DNA of 62,067 nucleotides from Stagonosporopsis chrysanthemi (GCA_022560025.1 JAFISE010000177.1:1-62067); one strand, 5' to 3'; shown: positions 20,631 to 34,100, counted from the first letter of the stretch. The notes: a model not told the origin generated them from the letters alone. Numbers and translations are program-made.

Positions 20631-20989
20631 AAAGTGCACTACTACTAATAAGATTAACAAGGTTAAGTACAAGAAGGACAATACTCTTTTACACACTTCT
20701 AGGCTGTAGTGTAGTAGTTTAGTGTCTAGTAGGATATTCTATGCTATTTTATAGTATAGGGGTGCTTTCTTAAGCATTCTAGCTAATAGTAGCTCCTTTT
20801 AAGCCTTCTCTAGTATAGCTACCCTTATAGAGTATATCTTTAGTTTCTAATAGAGTTTTTAATTATATTTCTAATCTTTATAACCTACTATATAATACTA
20901 TAAGCTACTCTAGGCTATAATACTCTATATACTCCTTAGATAAATCTAAGTGCTATTAAATACCTAAAAGCCTAGCAGAAAAAAATAGG

Positions 20990-21474
20990 TAAAGGTACTT
21001 CTAGATAGTTATACTTAGGATTTTTAAAAATTTATATGTCTGTTCTTTTTTTTTTTAGGTAGCTAACCTAGCTGCTTTTTAGCTTATACTTCTATAGGTT
21101 TCCTTCTTAGGAGGATTTTATTACTGTCCTAGAATTGTTTAAGTATATTAGAAGAGATATTTACTTATAGCTCTAATAAGTTCTTAGACTTAGAGTAATA
21201 AACTTACTTAACGTAATAAAGCTATTATCTATTATTATCCTATTTTCTTTTAATTATTCTTTTTACTTCCTATATATTATTACTAAAAGTGTACAAAGTA
21301 TTTATAATTTTAACCTTTAGGTATGCAATTAACTCTTTATAGTTAAAAGGCTTAAGTAATAGCACGTAGAATACTAGATATACTACTTATAAGCTTAGAA
21401 CGTCTACTTTAAACGCTATTAGGCTAATCTAGGCTACTATGTACTCTAGTCTAATATACTTCTAGTCTAGTTTC
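20990..21474 (-). pseudogene. Element K integrase C-terminus and chromodomain
   Basis: Minus-strand frame: KYI.L.YIVAQISLIAFKVD, then VYLVFYVLLLKPF (the H-P-V-F-H-V-S-L-L-K-P block), then EVKRIIKRKQDNN..LYYVK*VYYSKSKN, which has the spacing of a chromodomain (E-I-L..R.....YLVKW.GY..SE.TWEP). Truncated at 21474 where element A begins. Confidence 0.72.
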
Positions 21475-21750
21475 TGTAAGAATAAGCTTAGTTCTTTAAG
21501 TCTACCTTATACTACTTAACAACTACTTAACTTAGATCTGTCTTCTAACTACTCCTTAGTATAGTCTTCTTTAAGCTTCTAGGTATAAGAAGAGAAGTCT
21601 TTACAAAGTTTAGATAGATAGTTTTAAAGTATTCTTTTGTATAAAACTTTTAAAAATAAAGATCTAGTCTTATAATTTATCTTAGTGCTTCTATATACTT
21701 AATAGTAGATACTTATACCTTTTAGACTTCTTTAGTATTCTATATTAACA
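21475..21750 (+). repeat. 5' LTR of element A (276 bp)
   Basis: Starts TGTAAGAATAAGC and ends TTAACA; aligns along its length with the LTRs of B, C and E (278 bp) with mostly transition differences. Confidence 0.85.
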
Positions 21751-23824
21751 TATTATAGTTTAAACCTTGTCTTAGCTAGTAATAGCTTTATAATTATATT
21801 ACTATAATTTTGTTTAGTTATTTATATAAGCACAGCTAGAGTGTATATTATACTTAAACTATATAAGTTTTTAAAATATTTATTCGATAGTTAGGATTCT
21901 AGAAATCTTCTAACAACTAAAGCCTATAGGTTTAGAACTTCTTATAACTTACTACTCTAGGATTAACTTTAGAAAAGCTATTTTAGATTATACTAAGGTA
22001 GATAATTAGAGACTATTAACAACCTACCTAATTTAGATACAACCTTAATATTAGAAAATCTATTAGGACCTACTACTTAGTCTTAGAACTAATTAGAGGC
22101 TAGACGCTCTTAGAGCCCTATATTAGCATAACTGTCTACTACTAATAATAAATCTAATTTAGAGCTATTCTACTACAATCTCTTAGAAAAGATAGCTTAA
22201 CTGCAGTAGAAACTTGCTTAGTTACGTGCTAGTCTTGCTCTAGTAGATTGCCCCCTACCTATAATAAAAATACTACTAATAGGTATACTATATTAATCTA
22301 CTACAAGGCAGCTATTAGAAGCTAGCTTAGTACTTATAGTACGTAAGAAGCTCTCTAAAAGAACTCTTAATATTATAGTTCTTACTAATAAAAGTAACTC
22401 TACCTTTTAGTAATAGTATACCTTTATTTAAGACTAACTTAATATTAATACAAACTACTATTAGAGTGTATATACCTATATAGCCCTTGTCTAGGGTTAT
22501 ACTTCTAAATTAGCTAAAGAATACTTAAAACCTTAGTACCTCTCTAATAATAAGATAGACTATTTCTATACTATAGAAGAGATAACTATACTCCTTAAGA
22601 CATACTTTGTTACTAACAATAAGCAGGTAGAAAGCTAAGCAGCTTTTAATTAACTCTATATAGAAAATTTAGAAGCTTTTTCTACTTTTAAGAGCTGCTT
22701 TCTTAGTGCAGCTATTAAGACAAAGGTACCTTAATTAGAATAGTTTTACTATATATAAACTAAGATCTCTCTAAGTATTTAAGTATTTAATCTAGGTTTT
22801 AAGTAGTTATAGCATAATTCCTTCTTTTAAATAGTAGAATACTTAACTACTTATAATATAGAAAGAGAAAACAACTCTACTATACTAACTTATAATATTT
22901 TGCAACTCTTAAGATTAATAAGAACCTACTAGTTAGATATAAAATAGAGCTTTGTTACAACAAGTTAACAAGATTAACTCTCTTCTAGCTAATCTACTTA
23001 CTTTGCCTAGAGTACTCTTATACTCTACTAACCTTTTAATACACTTATACTTATAAAGAATAGAACTCTAAGAGCTTACTATAACTATAAAAAGCTAGGA
23101 CACTTTACTAAGAATTATATAGTACTCTATATATACAAAATTAAAGTAAAGTAAGAAGATTTTATTAACGCTAAAGAAGACTTTAACAAGACTAATACAA
23201 TCTCTATAAGAAGCAGTCCTGCCTAGAAGTATTACTCTTCTTAGGCTTAAACTAATACAATTTATTAAACCTTTTATTATCTTATTTATTTAGCAGACTT
23301 TATTTCTTTACTTCTACTATTCTCTGCAACTAAGGGCCTAGTGCTTAACTCTACTCCTTAGTTAATACTAGTGCTTAAGGATTTTTGTTTTTAAACTCTA
23401 ATATTGTATATTCTATCTCTAATTTACTTTATAAACTTATCTAAAAGCTATACCTTTTAGTTTAGGTTAAAGGTTTCTAGAATTAAATTACTTCTTCTAC
23501 AACTTAGTATATATAGTTATACCTTATAGTTAATAGCTAGAAGGTATATAACTACTTTTTTATTATTATAAACTTTAGATTACAAGATTATTTTATTAGA
23601 ATTAAGCAGTTAAAGTATTTTAAGCTGTAACTTAATATAGATAAGTCTTAGTTAATATAGCCTGCTAAATACTTTTGTTCTTACAATTCTACACTGCCTT
23701 TACTAATAATATTGTAACAATCTTTATAAGAAGGCAAAGCTTAGCAAGATATATAGTAATAGAATACTTTATAGAAATAAAAAGAGTATTAGTAATAATA
23801 TAGCTTTAGTGCTACTATTTAATA

Positions 23825-24068
23825 TGTTACAAGCTCGGCTAGTTAGCTTAAGCTTGATTAGATAGCTTACCTATGAGGTGCTCGTTCGTTTAGCTTACTA
23901 CTAAGAAGCTCCGAGCTTCTTGCTTAAGTACTTACGTGCGCGGCTTGGCTACAAACACATAACTACTGAATATTTCCTTTGTATATAATAACATCTCGTC
24001 TAATCTATAGTAAAGGTACTAATTAATTAATTTAATCACTAGAGTAGAGTTCTACAAGCTCGATAACA
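23825..24068. mobile_element. Little-mutated solo LTR inserted in element A, TSD TAATA
   Basis: 244 bases from TGTTACAAGCTCGG to AAGCTCGATAACA, flanked by TAATA at 23820-23824 and 24069-24073. Removing it and one TAATA restores the sequence seen uninterrupted in B and C (TTTAATATATAA...). Unlike everything around, it keeps CpG, TGA, ATG and TGG/CCA-type words, so it has escaped most RIP. It contains an imperfect palindrome AGAAGCT/AGCTTCT at about 23912-23928. No internal coding part is present in the window. Confidence 0.85.
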
Positions 24069-25049
24069 TAATATATAAGAAGTATATTAAGGTTACCTAA
24101 GTTTTGTTTATAACTTTTACTACTACCTAACTAGGTAGTAAACTTTCTTATAACTGCTCTAACAAAGGTTGCTACTATTACTATACTCTTAGCTAATACT
24201 TTCTACTTCTTAAAAAAGAAACTATAGAACAAGTTCTTTATAACTAATATATATAAGATTAATTATATTATAGAAGAGAAATATTACTAAGACAACTCTA
24301 AAAACACTTAACTAATCTAGAAATACTTACTAGCCTAGTACTCTTAGTATACTAATATATTTAGTAAGGTAGAAGCTAAAAGCCTTCTAGAATACTGCCT
24401 TTACAACTATAAGATTAATTTAGAAAGACTCTTACTAAATTATTACCTTTTCTTATACAAACAAAAGCTAAAAGAACTTAAAGCTACTAAGAAGTTTATA
24501 TAAGAATAGCTGTGCTATAGTTAAATTAAATATAGCTAAAGCCTATTAATATTACTTACACTATATATACAAAAACTAAATAGAAGCCTGTATATCTATA
24601 TAGACTATTATAAATTAAATAATTTAACTTAGAAGAACTTTTATCTAATACTATGTATAGATAAGCTACTTTTCTAACTATCTAAAGTAGGCTAGCAAAT
24701 AAGTGCAGAGTACCTAGCAGTAAGTAAGAGTAGAGTTAAAGTTATACAGACTTAGGGGTAGTAGTAGAGTAAGAGTTGTATAGGCTAGAGGTAAGAGTTA
24801 AGTAAGAGTACTTCTAGTGTAGGTAGAGGTAGATATTAAGTTGCATAGACCTAGGTTAGAGTTAAGTTTAGAATACCTAGCAGAGTTACATCTATACTAA
24901 TATAATTATAGTATAGTAGCTTAACTATATTTCTTAATTTAAAATAGTTGTATAATTTTATTATTAAGTTTAGTAATTTTAGTTTAAATTTTCTACGTGT
25001 TAAATAACTAGTTATTATAGTTATTAATAATAGCTACTCTCTATATTGC

Positions 25050-28000
25050 GTAGGCTTTGCTTTTTTCTATAGCTGCTGTTTCCTTTGTAAGAGAGTAGAT
25101 AGGCTAACCTTTTTAATATCTTTATCTATTTTGCTCTTAATATTAATTTTAATCTAACCTACTAGCCTAATCTAAGCAGGTAACTTAAGAAGATTATCTA
25201 CCTTCTTATAAAGTAGAGCGTTGTCTTTTACTATAGCCTGTAAGAATATTAAATCTTTTAGGATTATAATCTCTTAAATAGCTTAGGCAGAAAGTCTGTG
25301 TTTCTAATCTCTAAGCACATCTCTAGTAGTAATAAATACTTACTCTATTTCTATTTATAAGATAGGTACTGCTAGAATATCTTTTATAACTTGTGCAAGA
25401 TAAAGATAAGAAGCTTTGTTTAACTTATACTATCTAAAGATATTAAAGCTATTGCCTAATAGAACACAGAGTGTACTTAGATAGAACTCTTATTTAAATC
25501 TAGTAAAGCCTATATTCTTATCTATATTAAGAGCTAAACTTTAACTATCTATAAAAAAGCTTGCTAATTGTAATTAAATTAGTGTAGCTATCTTACAAAA
25601 CTATTTACTTTCTAACAGTTACTTTAAGATAGTATTAAAGACTAAGCTATTGCTTATAGTCTTAGTACTATTATAGTTGTCTAGATAGTCTAGAAATTCT
25701 TAATAGTAAGTATACTTATAATAAACTTCTTATAACTTATTCTAGATCTTATTAGTATATAGCTGTAATAACAAACTATAATAACAGTACTATATAAGTA
25801 GTTAGCTTTTATATAGAGTCTAGAATTATTGTATAATTAAAAAAAGAACTCTAATCTCTACTTATTCTTGCGTAGTATTTTAATAACTTTGTACAACCTT
25901 TACTTACTACAGCCTAAACAACGTCTAGCTACTTATTACTATTAACACTGTTAGTATCTTCTCTAAGCTTGCTAGTTATATCTTCTAAGAAATTAAAAAG
26001 GCGTCTATATATAAGCTAGATATATAGAATATAAGGCTTGTAGTTCTTACTTAAATAGCTTATTGCTACCTTAGAGTTCTCTAGTATTTATATAATTGCC
26101 TAGAGATAGTGCTACTTAGATATTCTAAGGCAGATTTTCTTAAGGTCTTTAGAGTCTGCCTTAGTAGTATCTTAATTTGCCCTAGAACTTGTACTTTTTA
26201 GCTAGATTTCTTGCTTAAGCTATTTGTTAATATATAGCTAAAGCTTAACTGCGTGTTTATATATATTATACGTAGAATTCTACCTTGTTTTTACGTCTTA
26301 AATAACTAACAGGCATTTGCTTGCTAGTAAGTTCTACTAGGTTACTAAAAACCTCTTTAATTATTAAGGCAATAGATTAAATATAATAATAATAGCTTAT
26401 AGCTATGTCTTTATTAGTATATAATAAATATCTATAATAAAAGAAAGTTTACCTTATATAAAGAATTATATACTAATATATCTATTTAAATATTTTAAAT
26501 ATAGCGTAATTGTAGTATTTCTCCTTATTCTATTTCTAGAGAAGCTAACAGCTTTAGATAGAATAAATATCCTAAACAATAAGATTAATTACGTAGGCAA
26601 AGTAAGAGATAGTATTTTCTCTAGAGCTCTATAGATAACTTTCTTTAGCTAAAAGAGCTTTAACTAACGATAATAAAGTACTATTATTACTTGTATTATT
26701 ATATATAATACTAAACAACCTTTTTATAGTACTAATACTTTAAAAGACTTATATAACTTCTTTAGCTATAGACGTTCTAGTATACCTTCTTTGCATAGAG
26801 ATAAAACCTAGTAGCACCTCTTAAAGCTTCTACTTGTTATTAATATAGTATTTTTTAATTGCTAAGAAGCTTAGGTAATTACTAGAAGTCAAGGTATTAA
26901 GTGCAATAGATAGCCTTGTATATTTACTAAAGTCCTAGAGCTGTGCTACCTTAGCGTCTTTAAATCAATACTTAAATAACGTGCTAAATTTATAACAGCT
27001 AGTTAACACAGTTTTAGGCTAAAGGAAGTATATAAACTGTTAAAATAATAGCAGCTTAACTATTTATAATAACTAATTATTGTTAATAATAAGCTAAACA
27101 ATTGTCTTATTAAAAGCAAGTATTAAGTATACTAGATATAAAATAGTAGCCTGCTAAGATTATTATTATTGTAGTATAGTAGATAGCTAGCTATATAAAG
27201 TTGTTCTAATTTACAAACAGATTTAAGACCTTAGGTAATTTAGTATATACTTAGTTCTAATACTTTTTACTATTAGATATTGTAATATATACTTATAGTT
27301 AAGGCAATATAGATATAGATAGCTAGTAAGAGCGTAAGTAGCCTCTCTAAATTAAGTCTAGATATTACTAGTATAAGAGGCAGAACCCTATTATAGATAT
27401 AACGTAACAGGATCTCTAGCCTAAGCTGTAGTACTCTACTATTTGTTCTATGCAATTAGTATTGCCTTGCTCTTCTTTTATTTCTAGAGACTATGCTATA
27501 GTTACTTTAGTAAATAAATTAATTGCTAAGTTCTACTTTTTATAGTCTAAAGTGCAATTATTTTAAGGCTCTTAAAATCTTACAGTATGCTAGATGCCTT
27601 ATTAGCTCTATTACTAGCTAGAAGTAAGAGCATAGCTATAATAATTAAATATAATAATTAATTATAATATAATATTTTAGTAGAAAACAAAAACAGTATA
27701 GACAAGTTTAGAGAATATTACTAAAAGAAGATCTATAAAAGATGTCTATTATTTCTAGCATCTTTACTTTAATAATCTCTAGATATTATTTCTATAATAC
27801 GTTAAGTATAATTAAACTTTAGAAGAAATTATTAAGGTCTAAGCTGTTTTAATTAGTTATAATAATCTACTAAGGAGCTAGTATACTTAATAGCTTGTAT
27901 CTACTTGTTATTATTATTATTATTACTCTTATCTTCCTTATTGCTAGCTAAGTCTTCTAAATTGCTAGAACTCTTAAAGTTAGTTTTCTTCTCTTCTATA

Positions 28001-28760
28001 AGAGCTTGCTAATACTACTTATTAGTCTTATACTTATTTAGTATAGCTGCAAAGTATACCTCTAGCTTAAAACTATTATCTTTAAGTTCTTCCTTACACT
28101 TATTGCTATTAATACCTATAATATAAAGGTTGTCTGCAGTTAGAAGTAAGCTGCTATTGCCTAGATTAGCTAGGTAATTATTAAGCTTATACTACCTAGT
28201 ACTATTAGTAAATATATATAATAACTAGATGTAATAACTTACTCTTACTTATTTTCTAGGTATATAGCTAGACTTTTTAGTAAAAGCTTGTTACTAAACT
28301 TAACCTACTCTTTTTTCCTAGTATTAGAGTTAAAAGTATTAGTTTTTAGCTTCTTAAGACTCTTCTAACACTTTTTTTAGAAGATAATTTTAAAGGTACT
28401 ACTAGCACTAAATAGGTGTTTAGCTGCCTAGCTAGTATCTAACTCTTTCTTCTTCTTAACAGCAGCATTAACCTTAGAGATAGATATTAAATAGTTATAT
28501 ATATTAATCTTATAATTAATAGTATTTTATTTTTTATAGGCAGTACTAAGCTTATCTTTAAGCTATTCTACTATACTTAGTTAGAATAAAGATATAATAA
28601 CAGGACGTAATAACTAACTACTCTTACAGATATTATAGCAGGTCTAGTTAAGATTCTTCTTAGCTTGTTACTAGATCTTAGTCTTTTATTTAGCAGTGCT
28701 AGCTATATAAGTTGCTACTGTCTTTAGTTTTTTAAGAAGCTAATATTTTGCTATACAGTT
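25050..28760 (-). pseudogene. hAT transposase, RIP-inactivated
   Basis: Minus-strand frame with many TAA/TAG. The clearest part (about 26500-26890) reads FLAIKKYYINNK*KL*EVLLGF and, further on, LFSIIYNNTSNNSTLL and ENTISYFAYVINLIV, matching the hAT catalytic region (FLAITAH..D..W.L, ITADNASNN, RCFAHVINL). The C-terminal dimerisation part (about 25200-25450) reads YLYLAQVIKDILAVPI, then EIE*VFITTRDVLRD*KHRLSA, matching A.D.LAIP.S...VER.FS..RD....R.RLS. A possible BED-type finger (TCYNIC) lies near 28625-28650 but is weak. The catalytic Asp/Glu residues cannot be judged through the mutations. Introns are likely but not resolved. Confidence 0.72.
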
Positions 28761-29771
28761 AGTATTACAAGCTTTTCTAGTAGCTGCTTTTTTTTTATTG
28801 CAAAGTAAAGCTCTAGTTCTCTACTAGATTGCATAGGTAGAATTACTAAGCTAGCCCTTAAAAGAGAATATTAAATTAGTAGAGTAGCTTTTCTTAGATC
28901 TATCTTAGCTATACTAATTAAGGACGTAGCAAATCTTAGCCTCTTAGGTTGCAAAGCCTTATTATAATTAGCTTTAGTAATATAATAAGTAGCTGTAATA
29001 ATTACGTAACTAAAACTAGTCTATTCTTCTAGTTTAAAGCAATCTAGAATATATAAACTACTAGTAAAAGCAGGTAGCTTAGGCTTGTCTTCCTGCTTAA
29101 TATAAGGCTGTTAGACGTCTTCTATAGAGTCTATAGCTGTAATAATAGCGCGTAAAATTATATATAAGTATAATAGTTGTTATATTTAGGTTACTAACTA
29201 GTTATAAGTTTGCAGCTTTGTTTTTTTAAGCTAGGTAGCCTGTACGCTGTAGGTAAACAAAAACATGCTTAAATTATAAAACCTTTACACCTATAGTTTG
29301 TATATCTATGCTGTAAAATATTAAATTAACTATAAAACAGTACTATTAAAAAGCGTATTTTGTGTTTAATAATATAGTAATTTATTATAGTTATCTATTA
29401 TAGTAACAGCTACTAAGTTAGCTGCAAAGCTATCTCTACTTACAGATTCTCTAACCTAGGCTGTACTCTACCTGCTTTACTATCTAGTAATTATTAACTC
29501 TAGCTATATATTTAAAGAACTTACTTAATTAAAGTTAGATCTATTTTAAAATAAGTTTATTTAAAAGCGCTTTGTTAATTATATATATAGAAATAATTAT
29601 TATAGTTAGTTATTATAAGTATAGCTATATACTAAGCTATAGAGCTGTAAGGCCTAACAAACTTACTATAACTATAGGATATTTATAAAATATTTGTTTG
29701 TCTACCTATATTTACTCTCTACCTACTACCTACAACCTATTTATTACTCTATATAACTACTACTATACTAC

Positions 29772-30335
29772 TAAAGTTTAAGAATATTAAGAATAAGGCT
29801 AGTATACAGGCTGTTACTTAGAAGCTAAAAGCTAAGCCCTTTATTATAAAAGCTGCCTGCAAAACAATTTTATCTACTAAACTTACTTACAAGCTCTAGT
29901 ACTATAAGCTTAGTAGTAGGTTATTATAAGCTATTATTATAAAACTGTTTTAATTCTCTATAGCTATTATCTTCTATAAAATCTGTTGCTACTAAAGAGG
30001 TAGTAAACTTCTCTTTTATAATCTGCTATTTGCATACCTTATTTATAAAATTATATAGTATATCTAGGTAATAAGTAACACTTGTTTCTAACACTCTATA
30101 ATTAAGGCTATTTAAAAAGTAAGTAAAGCTTTCTTAGTAAGATATTTTAAAGGTATATATTTTTGCAAATATAATTTAATATAAGTACTAATATTATTAG
30201 ATCTTAACTTAAACGCTATATATGCAAAGAAGGTTACTATTTAGTAGAAGAATTCTAAGCTAGCTCTTTAATACTATAATAAGCTTAGTGCTTTTAGTAG
30301 TAGTAAAACGTTATTTAGCTAATTAGTGTACATAT
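29772..30335 (+). pseudogene. Weak decayed frame inside the hAT element
   Basis: Plus-strand frame of about 188 codons with about 12 TAA/TAG, somewhat fewer than neighbouring frames, containing readable pieces such as KAFLVRYFKGIYFCKYNLI. It lies opposite to the transposase strand near the right terminal repeat. It could be a second, captured gene of the transposon or chance. No family recognised. Confidence 0.25.
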
Positions 30336-30706
30336 TTATATTCTAACTTTAATTCCCTAAGTATATCTATAAAGAGTAATAGTAAACTCTTTCTAAACTA
30401 TTAATTACTTAATATAATAATTTGCTGTAATAATAATTCTTTATAATTGTAATATTTAATAGAGATATTTTCTTAAAAGATAATAGATTTATAATTCTTT
30501 AAATCTTTTCTATATATAGTTAGAGTTAGCAAAGCTAATTTTTAGCGTTTTTTTTAGCAACCTTAACCTAACCTCTACTCTAAGTAGAGACAACTTAACT
30601 TCTACCTACTTAGTATTAACTTAGCACAGATAGAGGTTAAGTAGAGGTTAGGTACTGTTACGTGCTACCTTAACCTCTACCTAACTTCTACTTATTTGCT
30701 AGCCTA

Positions 30707-30876
30707 ATATAACTTTACTTGTCTATTATTTAATACCTTAGTCTTTATAAACTATTTAAAGTTTATATAGTCTATAAAAATATTAAAATAGATTTTCTAA
30801 AGATAATAGTGCTAATACTTAATACTACTAATTATAATAAGTAATTCTTAGTTATATGTGTTGTAATTATACTCTG
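30707..30876 (-). pseudogene. Element K RNase H fragment between the hAT and element B
   Basis: Reads IFIDYINFK*FIKTKVLNNRQVKLY, the gypsy RNase H block (FTDHKNLE.F..TKVLN.RQ.RW). Joined across element B, with one CTCTG removed, to 38118 onward it gives AAEYNYNTYN*ELL (PAE.NYEIYDKELLA), so the frame is unbroken by the excision. Confidence 0.75.
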
Positions 30877-31154
30877 TGTAAGAACAAGCCTAGTTCTTTA
30901 AGCTTACCTTACATTACCTAACAACTACCTAACTTAGATCTGTCTTCTAACTGCTCCTTAGTACAGTCTTTTCTAAGCTTCTAGGTATAAGAAGAGAAGC
31001 CTTTACAGAGTTTAGATAGATAGTTTTAAAGTATCCTTTTGTACAAGACCTATAAGAATAGAGATCTAGTCTTATAGTTTATTCTAGTACTCTTATACAC
31101 CTTATAGTAGATACTTATATAATTTAAACCCTTCTAGTATCTTGTGTTGTTATA
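30877..31154 (+). repeat. 5' LTR of element B (278 bp)
   Basis: TGTAAGAACAAGCC...GTTGTTATA (from GTTACA); partner at 37835-38112. Confidence 0.9.
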
Positions 31155-34100
31155 TTATACTTTAAAACTTGTCTTAGCTAGTAACAGCTTTATAATAATA
31201 TTACTATAGTTTATTTAGTTATTTGTATAAGCACAGCTAGAGTATTATGCCTAAACTAAACAAGTTCTTAAATTATTTATATAATAGTTAGAATACTAGA
31301 GATCTCTTAACAACTAAAGCTTATAGGTTTAGAACTTTCTGCAACTTACTACTCTAAGATTAACTTTAGAAAAGCTGTGTTAGATTGCGCTAAGATAGAC
31401 ACTTAGAGACTATTAATAACCTACTTAATTTAGATACAACTCTAATATTAAGCACTACTACAAGACTTACTACTTAGTCCTAGAACTAATTAGGGGCTAG
31501 ACGCCCTTAGAGCTCTATATTAGCATAACTGTTCTCTGCTAACAACAGATCTAATTTAGAGCTATTCTACTACAATCTCTTAGAAGAGATAGCCTAACTA
31601 TAGTAGAAACTTGCTTAGTTACGTGCTAGTCTTACTCTAGCAGATTACTCTCTACCTACAATAGAAACACTACTAATAGGTGTACTGTATTAATCTACTA
31701 TAAGGTAGCTATTAGAAGCTAGCTTAGTACTTACAGTACGCAAGAAGCTCTCTAAAAGGACTTTTAATATTAAGGTTCTTATAAATAGAAGTAACTCTAC
31801 TTTTTAGTAATAGTATACCTTTATTTAAGACTAACTTAATATTAATACAGACTACTATTAGAGTATATGTGTATATATAGCTCTTGTCTAGGGTTATATA
31901 TCTAGATTAGCTAAAGAATACTTAGAACCTTAGTACCTTTCTAATAATAAGACAGATTGCTTTTATACTATAGAAGAGATAATTACGCTCTTTAAGACAT
32001 ACTTTGTTACTAGGAACAAGTAGGTAGAAAGCTAAGCACCCTTTAATTAACTCTAAATAGAGAAATTAGAAGCTTTCTCTACTTTTAAGAGCTACTTCCT
32101 TAGTGCAGCTATTAAAGGAAAAGTACTCTAATTAGAATAGTTTTACTACATATAGACTAAGATCTCTCTAAGTATTTAAGTACTTAATCTAGGCTTTAAG
32201 TAGCAATAGTATAATTCCTTCTCTTAAATAGTAGAACACTTAACTGCCTACAATATAGAAAAAAAGAACAACCTTACTATACTAACCTATACTGTTTTGC
32301 AACCTCTAAGATTAATAAGAATACCTTAGTTAGATACAAAACAAAGCTCTATTATAACAAGTTAATAAGATTACCTTTTTCTTAGCTAATCTACTTACTT
32401 TGCCTAGAGTACCTCTACAGCCTACTAACTCTTTAATACACTTGTACTTGTAAAGAATGTAACTCCTAGAGCTTGCTATAACTATAAGAAAACAAGATAC
32501 TTTACTAAGAATTGTACAGTACTCTGTATATACAAAATTAAAGTAGAGCAGAAAGATTTTGTTAATATTAAAGAAGATATTAATAAGACTAATACAATCT
32601 CTATAGGAAATAGTCCTACCTAAGAAGATTACCTTACCTAGGCCTAAACTAATATAATATATCTAATCTCTTACTATCTTATTTGTTTAGCAGACTTTAT
32701 TTCCTTACTTTTACTATTCTTTGCAACTAAAAGCTTAGTGTTTAACTCTGCTCCTTAGTTAATACTAGTGCCTAAGGATTTTTGTTTTTAAACTCTAATA
32801 TTGTATATTCTATCTTTACTTTACTTTATAAACTTATTTAAAAGCTACTCTTCTTAGTTTAGGTTAAAGGTTTCTAGAATTAAATTACTTCTTCTGTAAC
32901 TTAGTATATATAGTTATACCTTATAGTTAATAGCTAAAAGGTATATAACTACTCTTTTATTATTATAGATCTTAGATTACAAGATTGTATTATTAGAATT
33001 AAATAGCTTAAGCACTTTAAGCTATAACTTAATACAGATAGGTCTTAGTTAATATAGCCTACTAAATACTCTTAATTATACAATCCTGCGCTGCCCTTAT
33101 TAATAACTTTGCAACAACCTTTTAGAGAAGGCAAAGCCTAACAAGACATAGAGCAACAGAATACTCTATAAGAATAAAAAGAGTATTAGTAACAATACAG
33201 CCCTAGTACAACTGTTTAATGTATAAAAAGTATATTAAAGTTGCCTAAGTTTTATTTGCAACCTCTAGTACTACCTAACAAAGTAGTAAACACTTTTATA
33301 ACTAGTCTAACTAAGGTTACTACTATTACTATACTCTTAGCTAACACTTTCTACTTCTTAATAAAAAAACTATAAAACAAGTTCTTTACAACTAATCTGT
33401 ATAAGATAAATTGTATTATAAAGAAGAAGCGTAACTAAGATAACTCTAACAACGCTTAACTAATCTAAGAATGCTTACTAGCTTAATACTCTTAGTATAG
33501 CAATATATTTAGTAAGGCAGAAGCTAAAAGCCTTCTAGAACACTACTCTTATAACTACAAGATTGTTTTAGAAGAACTCTTGCTAAACTATTACTTTTTC
33601 TTGTACAAACAGAACCTAGAAGAACTTAAAGCTACTAAGAAGTTTGTATAAGAACAGCTGCGCTATAGTTAGATTAAACACAGCTAAAGCTTATTTGTAT
33701 TACCTATACTGTGTGTACAAAAACTAAATAGAAGACTATGTATCTGTATAGACTATTGCAAATTAAATAATTTAACTTGCAAAGACTTCTATCTAATACT
33801 CTGTATAGACAAGCTACTTGCCTAACTATCTAAGGCAAAGATATTTACTAAGTTTAACATTTAATTAGCTTTTAACTAAATCTATATAGATTCTACCTTT
33901 AAAGAGTACACTACGTTCTAGATATATTATAGTATATACAAGTGCAAGGTCTTACTATTTAGTTTGTATAATAGCCCTGCTACGTACTAACACTATATAA
34001 ACAACGTTCTAATTAACTACTTAGATAACTTCTATATTGCTTACCTAGACAATATCTTTATCTACTTTAAAGACGCTTAGACTTACTAGACACATATTAA

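Larger units (their letters stand above)
21475..24687 (+). mobile_element. Element A: truncated Ty3/gypsy copy (same family as B and C)
   Basis: LTR 21475-21750 (TGTAAGAATAAGC...ATTAACA) followed by the same leader and gag as B. The gag zinc knuckle (CCHC with Cys mutated to Tyr: YYNYKKLGHFTKNY) lies at 23071-23118, a protease-like part at about 23350-23700 and the start of reverse transcriptase at about 24380-24687. The copy stops at the left end of the hAT element and does not resume on its right. No 3' LTR is found, so the 3' half is deleted. A 244 bp solo LTR is inserted at 23825. Confidence 0.82.
24688..30706 (-). mobile_element. Decayed hAT DNA transposon
   Basis: Terminal inverted repeats TAGGCTAGCAAATAAGT at 24688-24704 and its exact complement at 30690-30706. 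Both subterminal zones (24715-24900 and 30570-30690) carry many short AGAGGTTA/AGAGTTA-like motifs, as in hAT ends. The eight bases outside (ATCTAAAG and ATATAACT) match only at five positions, and the two flanks belong to different retroelements (A on the left, K on the right). The original duplication is therefore lost or the ends were rearranged. Size is 6.0 kb, large for hAT because the transposase covers only about 25.05-28.76 kb. The rest (28.9-30.5 kb) holds a further weak plus-strand frame. Confidence 0.8.

Noticed and set aside
27273..27455. Intact 60-codon minus-strand ORF in the hAT element
   Set aside because: It lies within the hAT and is short, Ile/Leu/Tyr-rich and of the composition expected from AT-rich DNA; it does not read as a transposase segment.
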